Of a stretch of DNA of 5,797 nucleotides, positions 1 through 5,797 are shown one piece after another. Source of the DNA: Pseudomonadota bacterium (GTDB taxonomy: Bacteria; Pseudomonadota; Gammaproteobacteria; Steroidobacterales; Steroidobacteraceae); assembly GCA_947454665.1 (NCBI GenBank), contig CANGMU010000156.1, positions 1 through 5,797 on the forward strand, read 5' to 3'. A program made the position numbers and the translations under genes. Position 1 is the stretch's first letter. Each line of letters starts with the position of its first letter. The notes under the pieces are model-generated. The model saw nothing but the letters and a program-made list of their open reading frames with translations. It was not told where the DNA came from and did no database searches.

Positions 1-1197
1 CCCCGCGGGCTCGGGCGCTTCGCGCAGCAGTTTCACGGCCCGGGCGATGGAGGCGAGGTGTTCCTGCAACTGGATCGTGAGTGCGGTGAGCGTTTCGATC
101 GGCGAATAGAGCTTGTCGAGGTAGACCACGAACATGACGACATCGCCGGGCGTCAATTGCCGCGCGAACACGAGCCAGCCGCCGTAGCCCAGGACCAGGG
201 CCTGCGTGAAGTAGTTGATCGACGTTTGCCAGAACAAATAGAAATTCGCGAGTCGGTTGCGATCGACATAAATGCGGTACGCCTCGTCGGATGCCTCGCG
301 CAGGCGGCTGCTCTCGCGTTGCTCGGCGCCGGAGAGCTTCACGGTCTTCACGGCGCCGAGCGCGTCCTGGATCCGCGCCGACACCGCATCCCACATCTCG
401 TAATAGCTGGTGAGCCCGGTTTCGAGCCGGCGCGACGAGCGCCAGACGAGCCACAGATAGGGCGGCAGAAGCAGCAATGCGGCCAGCGTCAGTCGCCAAC
501 TCTGCGTGAACATGATCGCCAGCACACCCAGCATGCGCAACAACTCAGGCAACACGTCGTGGGCCGCGGCGGACACCAGCGGCGCCGCCTGGTCCGACTG
601 GTCGATCTGCTTGGCCAGCGTGCCGCTGGAGCGGCGACCCGAGAAGAAGGCCAGCGGCAGGCGCAGCACACGTCCAAACGTACGCTGGATGAGGTCAGCT
701 TCGATGCGGCTCGACAACCAGACCGTCTGCTGATCGGAGAGCAGCGAGAAAAGATGCGAGAGCACATTGATGGCGAACAGGAACGCTGCACCCCAGAGCA
801 AGGTACGGAGCGTCTGCTCCATCGTGCGGGCCGCCACATGGCCCGCGTGGTGATCCGGTGATTCATCGACCGCATCGGCTTCGTTGGTCGCGTCCGCATC
901 GGCGGCGTCCTCGACGGGCGCGGCGCTTGGCGTGGCCGCATCCTGTGCGGCAGCCGACGAGACTGCGTTCTCTGGCGTTGCGACCTCTTCCTCCTTCAGG
1001 AGGTCGATGGCCGTTTCGCCAGGCATGCCGACATAGAGTCCAGCGATGTCGTTGATCGCCTCCCGATAGATGATCGGCGAGAGCAGGTCGGTGGCGGTGG
1101 CCGACAACGCCAACACCACCACGCCGGCGAAACGCCAGCGGTAGGGCTGTGCCAGGCGCGCCAGCAGCGCCCAGCACTCATGGGCGGGACCGGTCAC
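1..1197 (-). CDS. ABC exporter, transmembrane domain (partial, C-terminal ATPase part lies beyond the left edge)
   Basis: This is the N-terminal 399 codons of an inner-membrane ABC exporter with the type-1 (six-helix) fold; it should couple ATP hydrolysis to export of an unidentified substrate. The frame is open from a GTG at 1197 to the window edge. Predicted helices lie near residues 22-44, 130-154, 214-233, 236-254, 325-345 and 349-372. The segment around residues 176-200 (LRLPLAFF, then a Ser/Gly-rich SSGTL stretch) and the SPIETL motif after helix 6 are typical of this exporter family. The window ends before the Walker A region, so no ATPase motif is visible. There is no N-terminal C39 peptidase domain. 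Unusually, residues ~56-125 between helices 1 and 2 form a long Ala/Asp/Glu-rich, low-complexity loop, probably periplasmic. The GTG start is favoured because it overlaps the upstream dehydrogenase stop as GTGA, which suggests translational coupling; the nearby ATGs are out of frame. Substrate cannot be inferred. Confidence 0.88.
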   Translation of the reverse strand, partial: MTGPAHECWALLARLAQPYRWRFAGVVVLALSATATDLLSPIIYREAINDIAGLYVGMPGETAIDLLKEEEVATPENAVSSAAAQDAATPSAAPVEDAADADATNEADAVDESPDHHAGHVAARTMEQTLRTLLWGAAFLFAINVLSHLFSLLSDQQTVWLSSRIEADLIQRTFGRVLRLPLAFFSGRRSSGTLAKQIDQSDQAAPLVSAAAHDVLPELLRMLGVLAIMFTQSWRLTLAALLLLPPYLWLVWRSSRRLETGLTSYYEMWDAVSARIQDALGAVKTVKLSGAEQRESSRLREASDEAYRIYVDRNRLANFYLFWQTSINYFTQALVLGYGGWLVFARQLTPGDVVMFVVYLDKLYSPIETLTALTIQLQEHLASIARAVKLLREAPEPAG

Positions 1198-3758
1198 CGG
1201 ATCGGATTCCCCGGCCCGGCGGCACGGGAATCCATCACCTCGTTGAAGATCTTGCGACGCGTGTACAGCCAGCGGCCATCGACCTTGCGCAGCTCATCCT
1301 CGTAATGCCCATAGCCGCCGGCATAGGGCCAGCGATCACGGCCATCGTTGTCCAGTTCGAACCAGTACGAGATGTGCGTCGCGCGGTCTCCGTCGATCGT
1401 GAGCACGGCGTTGGTGGTGAAGTGCCGCAGGCGCGCGGGACGGCGCGGCGCATCCGCGGCTTCCTTCTTCGCAAAGGCCGCCCGCATGTTGCGCACTTCG
1501 CTGCGGATGGACTCGCGGCCGCGCACGATGCCACCGGCCCAGTCGAGCACACCGTCCTCGGTGAAGGTGGCCGCGTAGGCCTCGGCGTCCTGCCAGTCCA
1601 GCGCGAAGATGTAGCGCGCCTGCAGGTCTTCGATCTCGGCGCGGTCGGCCGCGTACTGCGGGCCATAGCTCGGCGCCCTCGCGGCGACGGGCGCGGGCGC
1701 CGCTGCCTGGGCGGCCTTGCCATCGATCGCCCGCTTAACGAGGTAGGCACGGATGGCCTCCACGTCCTGCGGGGCGATGCGGTCGCGGAAGGACACCATG
1801 CCGCGCGATTCCAGCGCGCCGTCGACGACGACCGTGCGGAAGGCATCCGCGGTCTTCAGCATCGGCGACATCCGCAGGTCCGGGAACAGACCGCGATTGC
1901 CGAACTGCGTTTCGTGGCACATCACGCAGTGGACCTGGTAGGTGTCTGCACCGCGCGCGATCAGCGCGGCATCACCAAAGGCCACCGGCGGATCGAAAGT
2001 CCGCGCGGGCGGCAGTGGCGCGGCCGGCGGCAGCTTAGCCCTGCCACCGAGCTTGTAGACGAGCAACCGTGAACGGTTGGGCGTGTAATAGTCGCGCGTG
2101 CCATAGCCGGCCAGCTGCGCGATGTACTGCTCACCGTCGACGCTGTAGGCAATGGGTGCGGCCACCAGGCCGGTCTGCGGATCGGTGGACCAGAGCTTCT
2201 CACCGGTGCTGTCGCGGAAAGCACTGAACTCACCCTTCTGCGCGCCCTGGAACACCAGTCCACTGGCGGTGCTCAGCACGCCCGAGGCGATCACCCCGCG
2301 ATTTTCGGAACGCCAGACTTCCTTGCGCGCGACCGGGTCCCAGGCGACGAGGAAGGCGCGCGACTGCTTCGGCGCATCCGAATGCAGGTCATTGTAGATC
2401 GTGGCCGGCGCGCGGCCGGTGCCGGCATTGGCGACGCCTTCGCGCGCGACGTAGTTCGGATCCGGCGCGAAGGCCGTGCTGGTCTCGACGACCGGCATGT
2501 AAACGAGCTTCGTGCGCGGACTGAAGGAATACGGGTGCCAGCTGTGCGCGCCCTGCCCGCCCGGCTGCACGATCGCCGGCTTGCCGGTCTTGCCGAAGCG
2601 CGCTGCCGGCACTTCAACTGGGCGCCCGGTCTTCATGTCCACGTGCGTGGCCCAGGTGACGGTCGTATACGGATCGGCCGACAGCAACTGGCCGCTCTTC
2701 GCGTCGAGCAAGTAGAAGAATCCGTTCTTGGATTCCTGCATCAGCACATGGCGCTTGCCACCGGCGAGGTCCAGGTCCGCGAGCATCACCGGGCTCGTCG
2801 CATCGAAGTCCCAGGTCTCGGCCGGCGCGGTCTGGTAATGCCAGGCGTATTCACCGGTGTCCGCATTCACGGCGATCAGCGAATTCAGGAACAGGTTGTC
2901 ACCGCCACCGGGCGAGCGCGCCTCGGCGACCCAGGGCGTGCCGTTGGCCGTGCCGAAGTAGACGAGGTTGGTCGTGGGGTCATAGGCGATGCCGTCCCAC
3001 ACCGTGCCGCCACCGAGCTTCCAGTAGAGGTCGCCGTTCCAGGTCTTCGCGGCGGCCGCCAGCTGCGGGCTTTCGTAAGGCTTCGTGGGATCGCCGGGGA
3101 CCGTGAAGAAGCGCCACAGCAGGTGGCCGTCCTTCGCATCGTAGGCAGACACATAGCCGCGCACGCCGATCTCGGAACCGGCATTGCCGATGAACACTTT
3201 GCCGTTGGCGACGCGCGGTGCGCCGGTGCTGGTATAGGGCTTGGCCGGATCGACGGTGATCACTTCCCAGCGCTTGCGACCGGTCCTGGCGTCGATCGCG
3301 ATGAGGCGGCCGTCATAGCTGCCGAGATAGAGCGTGTCACCCCAGGCCGCGAGCCCACGGTTCACGACATCGCAGCAGCCCTTGATGCCGATGCTGCCCG
3401 GCACCTGCGGGTCGAAGGTCCACAGCCGCTTGCCGGTCTTCGCGTTGAACGCGTAGACCTTGCTCCAGGCCGTGGTGACATAGAGCACGCCATCGATGAC
3501 CAGCGGCGTGGCTTCCTGGCCGCGATTCGTGTCGAAGTCCGCGTACCAGACGAGGCCGAGTTTCGAGACGTTGTCGGGCGTGATCTGGACGAGCGGGCTG
3601 AAACGCTGCTCGTCATGCGTGCGACCGACCGAGAGCCAGTTGCCGGGCTCCTGGTCCGCATTGCGCAGGCGGGTTTCCGTGACACCCGCGGCAAGGCCGG
3701 TAAGCGGCAGCAGGGCCGCGAGGAAGAAAGCCCGCAGACCTGCCACACGCCGTGCCAT
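1194..3758 (-). CDS. Exported PQQ-dependent alcohol dehydrogenase-like quinohemoprotein fused to a SnoaL/NTF2-like domain
   Basis: An 854-residue periplasmic enzyme expected to oxidise an alcohol or related substrate with PQQ and pass electrons to its own heme c. Residues 1-24 are a signal peptide (MARR n-region, FFLAALLPL core, cleavage near LAA). Residues ~35-570 are the eight-bladed quinoprotein propeller: repeated 'DA-TG---W' blade motifs, the vicinal Cys128-Cys129 pair, metal/PQQ ligands Glu196 (GSEIGVRG) and Asn272 (GTANG), catalytic Asp317 and Lys344 (SKNGFFYLLD). Asp319, two residues after the catalytic Asp, matches the extra acidic ligand of lanthanide-dependent enzymes such as XoxF. 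Residues ~595-678 are cytochrome c with heme motif CVMCH (611-615) and probable axial Met654. An Ala/Pro linker (~681-701) leads to a SnoaL-like domain (~704-845). Family quinohemoproteins end after the cytochrome, near 700 residues, so the extra ~155 residues are unusual. It starts 3 nt after the upstream stop without a clear Shine-Dalgarno, suggesting coupling. Substrate unknown. Confidence 0.93.
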   Translation of the reverse strand: MARRVAGLRAFFLAALLPLTGLAAGVTETRLRNADQEPGNWLSVGRTHDEQRFSPLVQITPDNVSKLGLVWYADFDTNRGQEATPLVIDGVLYVTTAWSKVYAFNAKTGKRLWTFDPQVPGSIGIKGCCDVVNRGLAAWGDTLYLGSYDGRLIAIDARTGRKRWEVITVDPAKPYTSTGAPRVANGKVFIGNAGSEIGVRGYVSAYDAKDGHLLWRFFTVPGDPTKPYESPQLAAAAKTWNGDLYWKLGGGTVWDGIAYDPTTNLVYFGTANGTPWVAEARSPGGGDNLFLNSLIAVNADTGEYAWHYQTAPAETWDFDATSPVMLADLDLAGGKRHVLMQESKNGFFYLLDAKSGQLLSADPYTTVTWATHVDMKTGRPVEVPAARFGKTGKPAIVQPGGQGAHSWHPYSFSPRTKLVYMPVVETSTAFAPDPNYVAREGVANAGTGRAPATIYNDLHSDAPKQSRAFLVAWDPVARKEVWRSENRGVIASGVLSTASGLVFQGAQKGEFSAFRDSTGEKLWSTDPQTGLVAAPIAYSVDGEQYIAQLAGYGTRDYYTPNRSRLLVYKLGGRAKLPPAAPLPPARTFDPPVAFGDAALIARGADTYQVHCVMCHETQFGNRGLFPDLRMSPMLKTADAFRTVVVDGALESRGMVSFRDRIAPQDVEAIRAYLVKRAIDGKAAQAAAPAPVAARAPSYGPQYAADRAEIEDLQARYIFALDWQDAEAYAATFTEDGVLDWAGGIVRGRESIRSEVRNMRAAFAKKEAADAPRRPARLRHFTTNAVLTIDGDRATHISYWFELDNDGRDRWPYAGGYGHYEDELRKVDGRWLYTRRKIFNEVMDSRAAGPGNPIR

Positions 3759-3761
3759 GGC

Positions 3762-4157
3762 TTACAGCTTGATGCGGCCGCCGCCGCCCATTCCGCCCAT
3801 GCCACCCATATCGCCGCCCGCACCGGGGACGACGATGCGCGACTGCTGCTCGCGCCGCATCTCGCGTGCCTCCTCGATCGCCTGCTCCAGCGCGCCGCGC
3901 ACGGCCTGCGGGAACTGCGCGATGGCCTCTGCCAGCGTCTCCACTTCCATCTCGAAGCCCAGCGGCAGTACACCGCCCGGCGTCAGCAGTTGCGTCTGGC
4001 CACTGAACAGCACCTTGCGCGACGGATCAGCGTGGCCGTCGGTCGTGATCGGCGACAGGCGGCGGATCGTGCCGGCCGTACGGTCGGTGAAGAGTTCCTC
4101 GCGGTAGAGGTTCGCGCCGTCGAAGGAGATCTCGGGCAGGTTCGGATCGTTGGACAT
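3762..4157 (-). CDS. Small cytosolic protein of unknown function with a Gly/Met-rich C-terminal tail
   Basis: A 131-residue protein I cannot assign to a named family. It has no signal peptide or membrane segment, so it is probably cytosolic. Residues 1-70 look like a compact beta-rich domain (ISFDGANLYREELFTD, then IRRLSPI and KVLFSGQTQLLTP). Residues ~72-106 form a charged amphipathic helix, possibly a coiled coil. Residues ~112-127 are a flexible Gly/Met-rich tail ending GRIKL, which superficially resembles the GGM tail of the chaperonin GroEL. The ATG start is supported by a GGAAAG ribosome-binding sequence 4 nt upstream. The TAA stop is 3 nt before the start of the quinohemoprotein, so the two are almost certainly co-transcribed. 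Possible roles are an accessory or assembly factor for the dehydrogenase or exporter; a precursor-peptide role is conceivable but has no positive evidence. Confidence 0.85.
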   Translation of the reverse strand: MSNDPNLPEISFDGANLYREELFTDRTAGTIRRLSPITTDGHADPSRKVLFSGQTQLLTPGGVLPLGFEMEVETLAEAIAQFPQAVRGALEQAIEEAREMRREQQSRIVVPGAGGDMGGMGGMGGGGRIKL

Positions 4158-4161
4158 GATG

Positions 4162-4167
4162 CTTTCC
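4162..4167 (-). promoter_or_regulatory. Ribosome-binding site for the small Gly/Met-tail gene
   Basis: GGAAAG on the minus strand ends 4 nt before the ATG at 4157. It is a partial match to the Shine-Dalgarno consensus with slightly short spacing, and supports this start. Confidence 0.5.
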
Positions 4168-4170
4168 GAC

Positions 4171-4185
4171 GCCGGCCTGGCCGGC
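4171..4185 (-). repeat. Perfect GC-rich inverted repeat just upstream of the three-gene operon
   Basis: GCCGGCC and GGCCGGC are separated by one T. As RNA this could form a 6-bp stem with a 3-nt loop, ending 4 nt before the GGAAAG ribosome-binding sequence of the small gene. No T-tract follows in either direction, so it is not an intrinsic terminator. It may be a protein-binding palindrome or a leader structure affecting translation, but in such GC-rich DNA it could also arise by chance. Confidence 0.4.
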
Positions 4186-4211
4186 AGTGAAGGTGGATCA
4201 GGGTGGCGATC

Positions 4212-4637
4212 TTAACCCTGTTCGCCGCGACCCAGCGCCTGGCGAAGCACCGGCAGCATGGGCAGGTCTGCCTCCAGCAGGTCGCAGTGGTCCAACTCGG
4301 CCGCCGTGACCCAGCGCAGCGCCTGGCCATCGAGTCCACGCACCTCGCCCTCGTGACGCAGGACGAGCCACAGCCCGATCTCCACCGAGCGGTCCGCATA
4401 GTCATGGCGGAACACCGCCAGACGCTGGCTCGCATCGACACGCACGCCCAGTTCCTCGGCCAGCTCGCGGACGACGGCCCGGGCCTCGTCTTCGCCGGGT
4501 TCGATCTTGCCGCCGGGGAATTCCCAGCGACCGGCCTGCCATTTACCGGGAGGACGCTGTGCGATGAGCACGCGTCCGCTGCGGTCGACGAGCACCGCCG
4601 CGACGACGCGCAGGATTTCTGGAGGGGTGGATGACAT
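4212..4637 (-). CDS. mutT: MutT-type Nudix hydrolase (probable 8-oxo-dGTP pyrophosphohydrolase)
   Basis: A 141-residue cytosolic Nudix enzyme, close to the ~130 residues of E. coli MutT. MutT hydrolyses 8-oxo-dGTP to the monophosphate and so prevents A:T to C:G mutations. The complete Nudix box G-x5-E-x7-R-E-L-x-E-E-x-G-V spans residues 43-65 (Gly43, Glu49, Arg57, Glu58, Glu61, Glu62, Gly64), and the glutamates should bind Mg2+. Other MutT-like features are the start (RVVAAVLVD), the IAQRP strand, and KWQAGRWEFPGG before the box. The ATG at 4637 is chosen because an AAGGG sequence lies 7 nt upstream and the protein then begins just before the first conserved strand. The frame remains open to 4697, but that longer version would add 20 non-conserved residues and overlap the start of the divergent gene. 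It could be the first gene of the leftward operon or a separate housekeeping gene. Substrate assignment is by family resemblance only. Confidence 0.9.
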   Translation of the reverse strand: MSSTPPEILRVVAAVLVDRSGRVLIAQRPPGKWQAGRWEFPGGKIEPGEDEARAVVRELAEELGVRVDASQRLAVFRHDYADRSVEIGLWLVLRHEGEVRGLDGQALRWVTAAELDHCDLLEADLPMLPVLRQALGRGEQG

Positions 4638-4644
4638 CCCGTTA

Positions 4645-4649
4645 CCCTT
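4645..4649 (-). promoter_or_regulatory. Ribosome-binding site for mutT, deciding the shorter start
   Basis: On the minus strand AAGGG lies 7 nt before the ATG at 4637. This supports the 141-residue product over the 161-residue open frame beginning at 4697. Confidence 0.6.
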
Positions 4650-4677
4650 GCACAGGCCATCCAAGGCAACAAGACCC

Positions 4678-4682
4678 GAGGG
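4678..4682 (+). promoter_or_regulatory. Ribosome-binding site for the Sel1/dioxygenase gene
   Basis: GAGGG sits 6 nt upstream of the GTG at 4689. It decides in favour of this non-ATG start, since there is no upstream in-frame ATG with comparable spacing. Confidence 0.7.
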
Positions 4683-4688
4683 TCCGCC

Positions 4689-5747
4689 GTGTCGCACGCT
4701 TCATCGTCCCGCCACTTCCAGCAGGCTGCAGGCTTCGATGCAGCCGGCCGCCATGACGACGCGATCAACGAGCTCGCGCTCGGCACGCAGGCCCGCGACC
4801 CGCACTGCGCGCGCCTGCTCGGCCTGCGGCTGCTGACCGGCGACCGTTCTCCCCTGCTGCCCAAGGAAGGCCTGCGCTTTCTCAGTGAAGCCGCGGATGC
4901 AGGCCTGCCTGAAGCGGCAGCCCGTGCGGCCGGCATCCTCGCGGTGGGCGTGAACCTGCCTGCGGATTGGCAACTGGGACTGCTGTGGCTGACACGCGCC
5001 GCGGAGCTCGGCTGGGAACTGGCCCAGCGCCAGCTGCGCGCGCTGTGTAGCGACCCCACGCTGGCCGCAGCGCCCGCCACGGACGCCACAGGCTGGCAAC
5101 GGATCGCGTCGGGCGTCGATCTGAACCACTGGCGCAGCGCTCCGGAATGCATCGTCCGTAGCGAATCGCCGCGCGTGGTGGAAGCGCGCGAAGTGCTGGC
5201 ACCCAGGCTGTGCGAATTCCTGGTTTCGCTGGCACCCCATCGGCTGGAACCGGCGCGCGTCTATGACCCGGTGACGCGCAGCGACGTGATCGCGCCCCAC
5301 CGCAACAACACGATCGCGACCTTCGACATCTTCAGCCTCGAATACGCGCATGTGCTGGTGCAGGCGCGGATCGCCGCGGCCTGCAACGTGTCGGAAAAGC
5401 AGCTGGAAGCACCCTCGGTCCTGCATTACTCGCCGGGCGAGGAGATCCAGGACCACTTCGATTTCGTCGACCCGAAGTCGACGCCGGACTACGCCGCGGA
5501 AATCGCTGCGAACGGCCAGCGCCTCATGACCTTCCTGCTTTACCTGAACGACGACTACGACGGCGGCGAAACGGCCTTTCCCAAGCTGGGCCTGCGGCAC
5601 AAGGGCCGGCGCGGTGACGGTCTGTTCTTCGTCAACGCGCTGCCCGACATGTCGCCGGACCTGCGCACGCTGCACGCGGGCTGCCCGACCACGCGCGGCG
5701 AGAAGTGGATCATCACGCAGTTCATCCGCAGCCGGCCGGTGCGGTAA
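4689..5747 (+). CDS. Sel1-repeat protein with C-terminal 2-oxoglutarate/Fe(II) dioxygenase (prolyl 4-hydroxylase-like) domain
   Basis: A 352-residue protein, probably cytosolic since no signal peptide or membrane helix is seen. Residues ~8-120 are alpha-helical Sel1/TPR-like repeats, for example the helix pairs around 61-87 (GLRFLSEAADAGLPEAAARA) and 97-118 (GLLWLTRAAELGWELAQRQL), expected to mediate protein contacts. Residues ~150-347 are a double-stranded beta-helix dioxygenase of the prolyl 4-hydroxylase type. Iron ligands are His256 and Asp258 (DHFDF) and His329 (TLHAG). Lys339 (GEKW) is the expected 2-oxoglutarate anchor, and YLNDDYDGGETAFP (285-298) is the typical conserved strand-loop. 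It should hydroxylate a protein or peptide side chain using O2 and 2-oxoglutarate; the target is unknown. The start is a GTG with a GAGGG ribosome-binding sequence 6 nt upstream. The gene is divergent from mutT, with 51 nt between the two starts, and is followed at once by a hairpin terminator. Confidence 0.92.
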   Translation: MSHASSSRHFQQAAGFDAAGRHDDAINELALGTQARDPHCARLLGLRLLTGDRSPLLPKEGLRFLSEAADAGLPEAAARAAGILAVGVNLPADWQLGLLWLTRAAELGWELAQRQLRALCSDPTLAAAPATDATGWQRIASGVDLNHWRSAPECIVRSESPRVVEAREVLAPRLCEFLVSLAPHRLEPARVYDPVTRSDVIAPHRNNTIATFDIFSLEYAHVLVQARIAAACNVSEKQLEAPSVLHYSPGEEIQDHFDFVDPKSTPDYAAEIAANGQRLMTFLLYLNDDYDGGETAFPKLGLRHKGRRGDGLFFVNALPDMSPDLRTLHAGCPTTRGEKWIITQFIRSRPVR

Positions 5748-5783
5748 ATAAAAAAGGCGGCGGATCTTTCGATCCGCCGCCTT
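5748..5783 (-). terminator. Strong intrinsic terminator, T-tract on the minus strand
   Basis: A perfect 13-bp inverted repeat (5754-5766 and 5771-5783, arms AAGGCGGCGGATC and its complement) encloses a TTTC loop. Read on the minus strand, the stem runs into six Ts followed by ATTT. Read on the plus strand only two Ts end the stem. It is therefore best suited to stop leftward transcription arriving from a gene beyond the right edge. Because it begins directly after the dioxygenase stop, it may also work less efficiently for that gene. Confidence 0.85.
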
Positions 5784-5797
5784 GGTCGATCACGACC

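Larger units (their letters stand above)
4638..4688. promoter_or_regulatory. Divergent intergenic gap between mutT and the dioxygenase gene
   Basis: These 51 nt separate two divergent start codons and hold both ribosome-binding sites, so any promoter for either gene must lie here or inside the opposite coding region. A TTGCAC at 4648-4653 on the plus strand could be a -35 element, but the base run 17 nt further on (AAGACC) is a poor -10. I see no convincing sigma-70 promoter or operator. Confidence 0.35.

Noticed and set aside
58..861. A 267-codon open frame on the plus strand
   Set aside because: It is antisense to the ABC exporter, whose six-helix pattern and family motifs are clear. The plus product is Arg/Gln/His-rich without a fold signature.
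998..1036. AGGAGG followed by ATG on the plus strand
   Set aside because: It opens only a 9-codon frame ending in TAG, the spacing is just 3 nt, and it lies inside the exporter coding region (the Lys/Glu-rich start of its insert).
1149..2072. A 307-codon open frame on the plus strand
   Set aside because: It is antisense to the cytochrome and SnoaL-like part of the dehydrogenase and has no domain or good start signal.
1194..3758. SnoaL-like segment as an artefact of a frameshift joining two genes
   Set aside because: The frame is continuous, an Ala/Pro-rich linker of typical interdomain type joins the parts, and codon use does not change at the junction.
3762..4157. Small gene as a modified-peptide precursor served by the adjacent exporter
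   Set aside because: The exporter has no C39 leader peptidase domain, the product is long with a folded-looking N-terminal part, it contains no Cys and no Gly-Gly leader site at a sensible place, and no peptide-modifying enzyme is adjacent in the operon.
2382..4190. A 602-codon open frame on the plus strand
   Set aside because: It lies antisense to the dehydrogenase and the small gene. Its product has no recognisable domain and is Arg/Ala/Gly-rich, as expected of a shadow frame opposite GC-biased coding sequence, while the minus-strand products show complete, recognisable families.
4701..5675. A 324-codon open frame on the minus strand
   Set aside because: It is antisense to the dioxygenase gene, which carries an intact catalytic set and a good ribosome-binding site.

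Overview
This is a GC-rich, almost fully coding window that looks like a proteobacterial chromosome. Very high third-position GC, a periplasmic quinohemoprotein and a Sel1/prolyl-hydroxylase-like fusion would suit a GC-rich gammaproteobacterium of the Lysobacter/Steroidobacter type. That placement is an impression from protein flavour, not a computed assignment.

Layout. Four genes run leftward on the minus strand, in transcription order: a MutT-type Nudix hydrolase (4637-4212), a 131-residue protein of unknown function with a Gly/Met-rich tail (4157-3762), an 854-residue exported PQQ dehydrogenase fused to cytochrome c and to a SnoaL/NTF2-like domain (3758-1194), and the membrane half of an ABC exporter (1197 to the left edge, cut before its ATPase domain). 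The last three are packed tightly: 3 nt separate the unknown gene from the dehydrogenase, and the dehydrogenase stop overlaps the exporter GTG start as GTGA. They look like one translationally coupled operon. Only 54 nt separate mutT from it, so mutT may be the first gene.

Facing right from a 51-nt divergent gap is a 352-residue protein with Sel1-like helical repeats and a C-terminal 2-oxoglutarate/Fe(II) dioxygenase domain (4689-5747). It is followed by a near-ideal intrinsic terminator whose T-tract lies on the minus strand. The terminator therefore best fits a convergent gene beyond the right edge, with possible bidirectional use.

How the genes might work together. The dehydrogenase should oxidise an alcohol or similar substrate in the periplasm and pass electrons from PQQ to its own heme c. 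Its metal-site motif (Asp-Phe-Asp at residues 317-319) is the form associated with lanthanide-dependent enzymes. The SnoaL-like tail could act on the oxidation product. Why it is coupled to a small cytosolic protein and an ABC exporter is unknown. This three-gene unit is the most unusual part of the window.
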